In this document: positions 51,901 to 62,029 of the stretch, piece by piece
Position numbering within the stretch: the first letter of the stretch is position 1
Layout: each line of letters opens with the position of its first letter
NCBI GenBank assembly: GCA_013433145.1
Contig: CM024187.1
Location: forward strand, 17,163,826-17,227,825
Source of the DNA: Ascaris suum
Taxonomy: Eukaryota > Nematoda > Chromadorea > Rhabditida > Ascarididae
Direction: 5' to 3'
Length of the DNA: 64,000 nt
Notes under the pieces: generated by a model
What the model was told of the DNA's origin: nothing
Database searches by the model: none
The model's input: only the letters and a program-made list of their open reading frames with translations
Program-made: the position numbers and the translations under genes

Positions 51901-54900
51901 GTCCACTAATAAAAAAACAATATAGTGGCCGCATGTGCTTACATCATTTTTTGAGTGTTGAGGGGATTGCCAGTGGGCATCAGTTTCACTTCTCATTTCA
52001 CTCGATTAAATGAGCAGTCACTCATTGTTAAGTTGTTGCTGCCGTTGAATAATACTCAAAAGAATGTTAAAAGAACAAATAAATAAACAGAAACGAATAA
52101 ATAAACGTTAGGAAGCTTTTGCCTCAATTCCATTCGTCTGAATATCAAGTCTAGAAATAGATTATTTTAATGAAGATTTGCAAATGGATTTAATAGTTGC
52201 TTGTGACAATAGCAGAAATTGGCAATCTGCCAGGATGTTCCAAAATTATATATTCCAAAATACAAACGATTAAATGTCACTCCTAACGAATGAGACGTTC
52301 GTAGTGAAGCTGTAGGCTTATAATATGACTAAGTGTTGCAGACATTCACGGTTGCGTAGACATTGCATGTGAAAATTCTACCAAAATCTGCATACAGTCA
52401 ATTTTCGCCACTGTTATTAGAATAACACATTTGAGGTGAGTGGCGAGCTGTTATATTTTTGCCCAAATTTGCAAGCGAACTCAAGTTCACTTTGGACATA
52501 TTGCTCGAGTCTTTTTTGAAGCAAAATTGGTATTTGAGCTTTTGCGTTATTCAAAGGTTTCCATAGTTTGTTCACTCTTTATACTGACGTACAATTGCAA
52601 AACTTTTCTTTTTTTAATCCTTAAACTTGCAGCCATCCTCCCATATTTGCTGCCTTTCTATTCCCCGTCGAAATGAAGCACTCGAATCGCAGTAGTGAAA
52701 AGAACTACGACGTTTTCTTTATCGCTTATACAACGCCAAAGTCTCTTTCAGTCTTCAAATCTTTGCATAAGTGTATATTATATTCTGAGCAACGATTTAT
52801 TAGACGATCAATGAATGCGTACATAGTCAAAATAAAGAAATATTTTGATCGCTCGAGAAATAAAACGAATAACTTGAGTAATTAGCAAGCATATTCGCCC
52901 AAATTTGAAAGTTTTTGCAGTTAAGAATGCTGAAGCGATGAACGGATCGAGCCAAATGAAATGTGAAATTCGATTTTGAACTTATTTGTATCTGAGAGCA
53001 GATTTAGCTAAGTGCTCTTCGAAGCATAATTGTTGTTTCATAAGAAATAAGCTGCACTCGTCATAATTGACATCGTTTACGTTTTCCGGCTTTATGGGTT
53101 TCAATTTGAGGATGCGGGCGTCACTTCGATGGACTAAAAATCCTGCATTATGCGCTGGAATCTTGCAGCATTCATTAAAATGTTTTTGATGCTTTGCACT
53201 GTGCACTTGAACTAGTTCCTCGATTTCTCACACTCACTGTTCGATGATCATAGTTTACATTGTTTCTTGGGAAATTCGTTTTTTTGTTATTAAATAATTG
53301 CAACATGATAGCAGCGTTGTTTTCATTTAGAGTATTTGCAAGCAGTAGGATGTTCACCTAAGATGCTCTATTCATTTATATTGATCTGCCAAATATATAG
53401 AAAAATACTTCCATCCCATATAGCTCAACAAAAATGATTCGAAATACTAGCATCTAGATTCAACATAGCTTTGTAGATTGTGTGAGCGTAGGGATCGTCG
53501 TTTAATATTAGAAAAGAATTGATGCCTGATTTGATATACTTACACTAAATGAAAATATAACATTTTCTGTTCGAGAATAATCATGCCGATAGTTTTTTTT
53601 TTGTGCAGCTGGATATATGCTCTATTACGTGCTACGTACCCTTTTGTTATGCACGTTGCTAGTCATTTTCATTGTATAGATTAGTATTTTCTAGAGCTAA
53701 CTGAAAGATATTCGAAGAGAAAAGAGTAGAATAACATATATTATTGAGTGTTGTGCCATCTTGCTCCAGTTCTTCTCTCCCCTTATCAGTTACAATATAA
53801 ACTACTCGCATTATCAACATACTTTATTGCGCAGTAGGCCTCTCGAAGAATTTGCACCTTTTTTTGGATTGACGCGAAATTAATCACAAATGAGAAATTT
53901 CCATGGTCTATTTATGCGCACAGAGAATTTATTTCAAGAGCGATTAATTCCACTATGATTTCTTCCGATGTGGAATGTTCTGTTGCTGCTCTAGCTTGCA
54001 CGCATAGAGAATAGGATCGCATCTTTAGTATATAGAACAAGAGAGCGTCGTTCAGTACATCGTATAGGAGAGCATCGCTTAGTGTGGCACAATTTCGTAT
54101 GGTACACCGTGCAGAACTGTATTGTAGATGAAGCGTCATATGTCGCCACATCTATGAGCGTCATCACTTCGTTTGAAAATTGTTTTTCCGTTCTCGTTCA
54201 AAAGGACTTCACCAAAAAAAAAAAAAAAAGAACAGAAACGATAACAGTTTCACTGTTCTCTCCACATCCGTCTCTTTTACCTCGATATAAGGTGTTTGTG
54301 TGTGTTATTGCTGTGCATTGCACTGTAAACAGTGCACTCTTCATGTATTTCTCGAGTGTTTTTCTTGAAATGCGAATCTCTGCGCATTACACCTTTTACG
54401 TACTTCATCGCACTCTCAGCCGTTTAGCAGCGCACTCTTTCTTCCTCTCTTTGTGCTTTTTTCCACGTTCAAACATCACTTGCTCTCGAACATAACGGCT
54501 CATTTAGCACATCGCACTGTACAGCTCTATATTTCCTACAGTTTCACTTCTGACATAGATGGCGGAAATATCAATTGTTTACATCGGGGAAAAGGTGGGG
54601 AGGTTCTGGAGGGGAGGGGGAGAGGGATTTTCCCACCATAAAGCAACGAAATGAGTTCACTTGGAGCAAACTGCTTATAAATAATCGCCACATATTTCCT
54701 CTCAGAGCAACCAATTTTCCTGTCGAGAATAAAAGCAAAGAAATCGCATCTCCTTTCCTCTATTCTTCCTCTGTTTCTTATTTAAAATTCAAATTCAATA
54801 GATAGGAATGTTCTGTGAGCATTTGCAAGTAACCAACAAGTACATAGTGAAGTGTCCTTTTGAGCTTTATTCTAAAGAAGAATCCGAAACACCAAGAAGC

Positions 54901-57900
54901 GCCTTTTATTTTTTAGCACAGAATCTCGATTCACACTTTGAAAACTCCGCACATGAACTACTACTTTGTGCTCATCGCAGTGCTCAAATTGTTATTTTCC
55001 TATCTGAAGTCGTTTGATAGTGCACGCTATTAGATTGTTGAAATATTAACGCCGCGTTATTTTCATTTCTTCCATTACACTGGTAACATTACATTTTGGC
55101 AGTCGATAAGTGATCCCTTTTTTTGAAAGGAACAAATGTTCTCGCTTGCATACGTAACTAATCATCGGCGTTGTAGCAATGTCCAGAAATTCCTTTCATG
55201 TTGAACCTGTGCAGGCGATCGAAAATCGTTTCGTAGAGAGCATAATTGGCTGCATTTAAGCGAAACAAGAGGTCGGTTATGATATAAATCGCATAACTTT
55301 ATTCGGTCAAAGGTGGAATGCAAGCAGGTGGAATAAGAATGATCCAAAATATCTTTGACATGCACATACCCAGGGAAATGCATCCCACAGCGAACGTAAC
55401 GGGCTTTTTGGTCTCCAATGATGGGAGCAATACTGAGAAGATTGACAGTTGCGCCAGCCTGTTGAATTATCTTATAACCGACTGAATTTTGTTTCTGGCA
55501 AGTCGATTGGATAATGCGTAAGATAAACCGACACAGATTCTGTTTCATCTTTAAGTGACCTTGAAGTGAATGAGAAATACGCGTGAATTGTAACGTACAA
55601 GGCAACGGAACGTTGGTGAAATGGTGTAAAGTTACCAATAAAAAACCCTTTTCAAAGGCGATCTGAAGAGCACAGGAATAGGGAAGGTGTATCCCTCTTC
55701 CACAAGTCGCTGCCTTTGTTCTTCCTCACACTTACGGTGGCAACCCCGTGTCTGTAAATCATGATGACATCATTACTTTTTCCATAGGCAATGATTTTCA
55801 CATGAGGCATCAAAACGCATCCAGTAAGCGAACTAGCCAATAATAACATAAGATGTTTTGATTTGTATGCACGGTTCACAAGGCAACCTACTTGCATTGT
55901 TCAAATTTGAACGCAAAAATTCAAATCGACGTCAAAGGTGCCCTGAAATCTTTCTAGTTCGTACCGTATGTATTCCCTCAGGTTGCTGACTCGAGTGTTT
56001 TTTTCGGATGCAGGTTCACGTTAATGCGAAAATGAGCAGAAACCATAATGTGGCCATCCCAGGCCACCTTTGCTGCTCCTCCAGCAAGTTTATTCTCCAT
56101 TCCTTGTGTCCGCTTCGCTAGGTCTACGCTAAAGCAAGAGAACGAATTTCTCCTCAGGAAAAAAATTAAAGCAATGAAAGAAGCACAGCGCTAAGACGTC
56201 GCTAGTGAACGCGGCTCAATAAAACCTCCGTTACAATCAAGCCAGAATTTTCAAGGCGTTTGGCGCCTAGAAATGTTGAGGATGATTCCGGCTTATACGG
56301 TCTGAATCAGTTGGTGAAATTACGTTGAAAAGGAAATCATTCTATTACGAACTTAAGATGTTTCGGTAGCTGCACAAAGTTTCATGCACATGCACTGGAA
56401 ACTAAAACTTCGATCGTGGACCACCCTAGAAGGTAGGGGAGGAGAAAGGGAAGTATCTCCGATCGGGTTGCGCTACTGCTGTCATCAAGTTCGATTTTTG
56501 CAAATATGGAAAATGTTTAGCCGTTCAGCACTAATCGCAACTCGTTAAGTAAGACAGAGTTATGTGATATTGTTCCTGAAATTGCATTTCGTTGAGTGCG
56601 AATGTTTTCGACGATGACGCACATTTTTATAGCCCCAGCAAATGTTTCAGTTCATGAAATAAAGCTGCCATTTTTTAAAGCTTTCTAATTTGTTGCGAAT
56701 AAATGATTGCCCCTTCGCATTCATTATTTTGTTTCTCCATCTGCTTTCATCAATATGACCTGTGACCGATGACAGGAATTGCGTGCACTCGATAGGTTAT
56801 TTTTGCTGTTGAGTGCGATGTGAATGTCGAATTTAGCATTCTCGCTGTTCTCGCTTACGACCTTGTATTTATAGGGATTGTTGTTACAGTTGCTAGCGCG
56901 CAACATGCAATGTTATTGGCGCACTAATTGCCGAATCACCCGAACAAATAAGACAAAACAGAAGGGTAGCTCGAAATGCGAGCATTTTGGGGCACACTTA
57001 ACGCACAGAACCGGCTGGCGCATCGGCGAAAAAAGACAGAAATGTCAGACGAAAAGTTTTCGAACCATTTCAGTCATTTTTCGGTCGTACGTGTAAGCCG
57101 TCGAAAGGCGATGGCGAACGGCGCGGTGAACAACACGATGGTGGCGGCCCACTGCTCTCGAAAATCAAACTACAGTGCAAAAATGGTGGCAACTGCAATG
57201 TCCAGGTTTGTGCATATCGTTCACTTCACACCACCTAGGTAGAATACTCTCATCTGTACAAGTTACCATCATTGCTGTCATTTTAAGAACAATTTGAACT
57301 GACAAATAATCAATGGACTTACCACTAAACTGCATGAATATACAATATTTGAAGGGACCATAAATAATTTTTTTTTTCAAACGATAAAATTGCCTTGAAA
57401 TTTGCTCTACTGCACTCTACATTAAACAGTAAGTTTTTTAGCGCACTAAAAACTTAACAAACTGCGTCCGCTAAACAAACATTAAAAAACTGCAACGGAA
57501 GCTGCATCCACAAGAACGTTTTTTCTTGCACTGAAATTTACCAAAGCTCACTCTACCAAGGGCATCAAAATTTCGCTTCCTTTAATTTTTTTAAAAATAT
57601 ATGTGTGGAAATTTCAACGGCATGATCATTAACGACGGGGATGGAACATAAGTGGAAAAATGGTGGGGAATTGCATGGAGGTTTTTTTTTAAATCATGCA
57701 CTTTTTATATACACCTGTTGCATATTGTTGCAAGATGCGCAGTATGACTATGTCGTGCACATGAATGCATCCATATGTGTGCATATGTGTCTGTGCGATG
57801 ACTTTATTGCCCAACACTACCGTAACGGAATTTGTAAAGTGCAATCTCTACTGTATGGCGTGCATCTTGTGCATGGCATGATCCCATAATTTTCTTTTCC

Positions 57901-60900
57901 ATGCTAATGTTCTCTATGAACGCAGAGCGCCAAAGCCTGCTAAAGAAACGTTTTCGCCCGTGCTGCGCGTCGTCGTGGATAACACTGGAGCGTTCTTCAG
58001 GATTGCATTCATCTACAAGACCTAGTGCTTGTTATGGCGTTTTTTACATGTTAAATGCTCGAAAGGATCTTTTTTGTTTTTAACGGCAAAGGAAAGTTGC
58101 GAATTCGTCCATACTGTGGACTGACAGTGGACTCTGCGATGGCAGCCGACTTAATAGCGCATAGCGACAGTTTTGTGATAACAGTTTTGCAAACGTAGTT
58201 GGGAGTCATGCCCTAATTCGCTTCTTTTCCTGATTCCTTCCCGATGACTGCTTCATGCTAAACTGTAAATTGATCAACGAATCTGCGTGCTTGTAATGCG
58301 TAGCAAATGAAAAAGCGGAATCATCGCAAGCAGGCAAGTTCATTGATGAAGCTGAAATTTGACATGAGGTAACTGCCCTAATTTCGTTGAAGCATAAGTT
58401 AGAGAAGAGTCAAATTTGAATTTATGAGACACCAAATGGACGTTCGAGGACTAGTCGAACCATGTTTGCAGCGCTGATATAAAAGATATGTTGCTATGCT
58501 TTGTCTAATCTAATGTTGCTTAGAGCAGTGCTGCTCGCAATATGCGTTATGAAGATATGTTCGCATATACGCTTTCAGCATTTTTTCCACTCATTCAACG
58601 TCAGTTTTGATTCGTTTAAGAAATTTTCGGTTAGAAAGGGTGCTATCATAGGTGGAGGCCAAGGAGAAACCATTGCTTTTGATATTTTTGAAATTAATTC
58701 AAATCAATTCATGCATGATTCATCATCTCGAGCCCAAAGATTCTTTTCGGCTTAGTCGCCCAGAAATCACTGGTAAAGCTCACAATCTAACGAGGGAACA
58801 CTCTAACGTTACTAAGTTAAGAATGCGATATATGCTTTTGCATTTACCAGCACTAGGGCATTACAAACGAAAGATGAACTCAAGACATGTGAGCCTATCA
58901 ATTACAACGCTGTCTTCAAGTCTTTAGAATTGCCTATTGAAACGTCTGATCCAGTGAGGTGATATAATCGACGACCAAAATAAGCGCTAAGATGACGAGA
59001 TTGAACGTATATCTTAACGTTTATCTTCAGCCCTCTCTCGGCAATAACTTTCAAAATTTTAGCCGATTTTGATGACCATTCTATCGGTCGGTTCCAGATG
59101 TCATCTACTTTCTGAGAACCATCACTTACATTGCCGACACTTTTCTGAAACATCGAGAGCTCGAAAAAAAGCATTTTTAACTTTCAGAATTATCGTTTCC
59201 CGCATCAATAAAAGTCGCTCGCTTTCGAAAGCAAAGCCGAGCTTTTTTACCTTATTCTGTAGAGTGGGAAAGAGCGCTAAAAAGTTTGGCATAATGTGCA
59301 CTGTTTACGAATGTGCTAAAGAGGCAAGATGTTCACATAGACGTTTTAATATAAGAAACTAGTACTTAGAATAATGCACCTTTTTTTCTACCTGATAGGT
59401 TCGGTTGCAAGCATCTTAAAGCTAAAATTTGGTTTCATCCTCGTATCGACCACATGCGTGGTAAAAATTGGAGTTTCTTATTTTAAACGCGATTTTACAT
59501 GCTTCCGTTGCATTCTTTAAAGTTAGGATATACCTACAAAATTTCTTTGCGGTAGCTTTTCCTGTTGGCTTTCGAAATTGCTGCATATGCGCAAAAATAA
59601 ATACGTACGCGAAACGTGGCGTTCGAATGAAGAGAAAAACGGTAATTTGAGGAAGGGGAAAACGTAGGAATGCGTCAAGGAGGACAACGAATAAAGGAAA
59701 TATCAATCACGCAAAATTTTTCTTAGATTTTCACTACGTTCTTGGGAAGAACATTTTCTGAAGAAAAAAAAACATCTGACGCAAAAAGGTGAAATTTGAG
59801 TAGCGAAAATGTGATTAAGCGACTTAAAGGAAATTCTTATCCTCATTTGTCCATCGTCCGCCACCAGTAAAAATACGGTAACCTTTACTGTTTATCTGCT
59901 AGAACGCTGACGTCTAGCCGGTCGAAAGCCACGGAAAGGGTGAACATTATAACTGTTTGAACCTCACTCAACGATTTTGATGTTTCTCTAAGCTTGCCAC
60001 CTGTAATCTGCAAAATTTACGAGGCGAATAGAGCCCTAATGAAGATCAGGACTTTTCAACTTCGCTTCCTGCTATAGAGCCATGATGATGACGGAAAACC
60101 GCCTCTCGACATTTCGCAGCTTTGACCAGTGCGATCGGACCTTTTAGAATCAAGTATAATACATATTTCCTAAAATACAAGCTTTTTCTCCATATTCTGA
60201 GGTAGTTTCCCTTTTCTCATGCCAATATAAATACAAGTTAAGACCAAGTGTCCTATTCAAAGCAGATTGAAGACGAATATTTTAGCTTTTTCAAGCTTGA
60301 ATATGAGGCCTTCCTATTCAAGACGGAAGTACCCCGTCTGCTCCGGAAAATATGTTGTTCGACTATGAAGCTGTTACCGACACATAGCGTTTAGTGGCTT
60401 CTTACGCTGTATAACTTTCGATTTTTCATTTTTCATTTCTTCAGGGAAGGAATCGAACTTCATGCAAATTCTGCCGCTTTAACAAATGTATCGCTGTTGG
60501 CATGGCACCACAAAGTAATTCTTTGCTTACTTTAACTCATCCCTTCATATGCAGATTAAATTATTAGCATTTTTCGAAACATTCGAACGAAATGGATGAC
60601 CGACGTCAAATCATTCAGTAACCATAAATTAAATATTTCGCAATAATTTGCGATAATGCGTTCACGTTCTATACTTTATTATGTGGCGCATGAAGAAATT
60701 CGAATTCCACTTTTGCTCACGTGTCGCCGGATAACCTCCCTTATTCCGGTAAACTTTCTTGCACCTAATTCCTTGAAATGTGGGAAATATCTTTGGGTTC
60801 AGGATGGTTCTTCTTACGTTCCAAAGGATTGTCTGCCACACCTTTTGTTTGGTACTTCAATGTTATTTTGTCAATATCCAACAATACAGAAAGAGAGGTG

Positions 60901-61416
60901 GATTGATCGTCACCTCTCCTTACTCGCAGAGTGACGAGAGGTGAGGGGGAAGGGAGTATTTCTTTACCGTAAATAATTTACTCGAAGATGTGCTAAGGCT
61001 GCCATTTTATAGTCGGCAAGGAACTTTACTCGTAACTCGCCCCAAAATGAGGGATTTGAATGATTCGCCGAATGAAAACGCGCTATTATTCTTACTTGCG
61101 GTTTTCTTCTTTGCTCTATGAATTACTTTAACCAGATTCGAGATATGGACGCCGTTCAAAGTATTTCAAGGTATCATCAGTGCTTGATGCGCAAGAGAAG
61201 GCACGACTTTCGAATCCGCCTGAACAGACTCAACCACCGTTGCAGCTAGCTAAGCCTGTTCCATTGCCGTTTTGGTCATTGCCAATATGGATTTCTCAGG
61301 ACGCTTTCTTTAAGCAGCAGTCATTTTCGATGAGAGACCCAGATGCAGAGAGTGAAGCTCAGATTCTTCCACAAACAGAACCTCTAGATTTGTCACTTAA
61401 AAAAGCTAGCGTCTGA
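48981..61416 (+). CDS. Knirps-type nuclear receptor without ligand-binding domain
   Basis: Predicted nuclear DNA-binding transcription factor, probably a repressor. Five exons join with agreeing phases: 48981-49097, 50110-50187, 57074-57205, 60445-60514, 61136-61416, giving 225 residues. Finger 1 (C44, C47, C61, C64) has the C-x2-C-x13-C-x2-C spacing and reads [13 protein letters not shown]. The next exon starts SFFGRT, so the P-box is EGCKS. Finger 2 (C100, C106, C116, C119) has C-x5-C-x9-C-x2-C spacing with CKNGGNC and [13 protein letters not shown]. Between the fingers the DNA-binding domain carries about 19 extra, Gly-rich, polar residues (roughly 72-97). The C-terminal extension [16 protein letters not shown] (134-149) matches the Knirps box. 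The tail is Pro/Gln-rich and ends in PLDLSLK (215-221), fitting the CtBP-binding consensus PxDLSxK. No ligand-binding domain follows. The start is the first in-frame ATG; an upstream exon is possible. The finger assignment is very secure and the Knirps-group assignment is strong. Confidence 0.92.
51292..51554 (-). other. Candidate nested exon, unknown membrane-like peptide
   Basis: A minus-strand frame follows the strong acceptor-like gattttcttag and remains open for about 87 residues to a TGA at 51292. The peptide alternates acidic and hydrophobic parts ([15 protein letters not shown], then [13 protein letters not shown]). No family is recognised and no partner exon was found within the intron. 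AT-rich sequence can give such frames by chance. Confidence 0.2.
55479..55751 (-). other. Candidate nested minus-strand exon pair
   Basis: Block 55636-55751 lies between an acceptor (gatttacag) and a donor (gtaact). It encodes a charged then hydrophobic peptide with [18 protein letters not shown] and [16 protein letters not shown]. It joins in phase to 55479-55559 (acceptor cacttcaag), which reads [17 protein letters not shown] and onward. Beyond that, a plausible continuation starts only 20 bases later (55458), too short for an intron, so the chain may be broken or my model wrong. No family is recognised. Confidence 0.3.
57206..60444 (+). other. Intron (3.2 kb) of the nuclear receptor, nothing recognised
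   Basis: The intron starts with gtttgtg after VQ codons and ends with tttcttcag before GRNRTSC. It is AT-rich. Open frames near 58501-58927 and 59069-59362 lack motifs and splice context. I see nothing assignable in it. Confidence 0.75.
60515..61135 (+). other. Last intron of the nuclear receptor, nothing assignable
   Basis: The intron runs from donor gtaatt to acceptor ttaaccag. It contains an ATG-started plus-strand frame of 92 codons (60656-60934) without recognisable motif, which I treat as chance. Confidence 0.75.
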
Positions 61417-61784
61417 GAAGTGCACAACATCCTATCACATTTTGCGTTTACTGGTTTTCCTGATTTTTCTGGATTTCGTTTAGAATCGTTTTTAGAGATC
61501 TATTTAGTCATGGCTTAAAAAGCTGTGCATGTTTTCGGTTATTCACAGCGCTTGATTGTATTTTATGCTCATTCTTTTTTCTGTTTTCTTAAGTATATTT
61601 TGTTCGTTTTTTTTCAAATCGAAAGTGTTCTTTCGAAATTCTTTTTTTTCTAATTTGAATCGGAATTGCCTTGGAGATACGTTTGAAGTTTATTGTTTCA
61701 CTTTTTCCAAAGGTTCGAGAATATATCTCAGAATTATCCAGAAATTTATATTCAATTTCAAACTTGTAAGGTGCAAACTTCTGA

Positions 61785-62020
61785 CAATAAATTTTACGTT
61801 TTATTCCAAGGTGGTTTTCGATTGTCTGCGATCGGGTAATGACGTGCCTAACATTCCCAATTCCATTCCATTGTCCAAGCTATTGCAATTATTTATGCTA
61901 ACATTCGTGCATGGATCTTCTCACCAAGTGTATTCGGTTTAATGTGCCTTTTCTTACTTCGTTAAATGAAACTAGTGTAAAGCTATTTTCAATGGGTATC
62001 TAAGTGTGCCTTCAATAAAT
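61785..62020 (+). terminator. Polyadenylation signals of the nuclear receptor gene
   Basis: AATAAA words occur at 61785-61790 and 62015-62020, about 370 and 600 nt after the stop. The sequence between is T-rich 3' untranslated type. Either or both may be used. Confidence 0.5.
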
Positions 62021-62029
62021 AATTGCCGA

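Larger units (their letters stand above)
50188..57073 (+). other. Large intron (6.9 kb) splitting the DNA-binding domain
   Basis: The intron runs from donor gtgagt to acceptor atttcag and interrupts the receptor exactly between CEGCK and SFFGRT. Apart from the weak minus-strand candidates at 51.3-51.55 and 55.5-55.75 kb, it is AT-rich sequence in which I see nothing assignable. Such a long intron in a transcription-factor gene is a likely home for enhancers. Confidence 0.85.

Noticed and set aside
55162..55638. Minus-strand 158-codon frame in the receptor intron
   Set aside because: All three minus-strand frames are unusually open here and another frame fits the splice signals better; this frame starts at a TTG and has no motif.
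55700..55897. RHG-containing frame (MIYRHG) suggesting a histidine acid phosphatase
   Set aside because: Only the three-residue motif matches. The following residues do not fit the family, and an acceptor within this block favours another frame.
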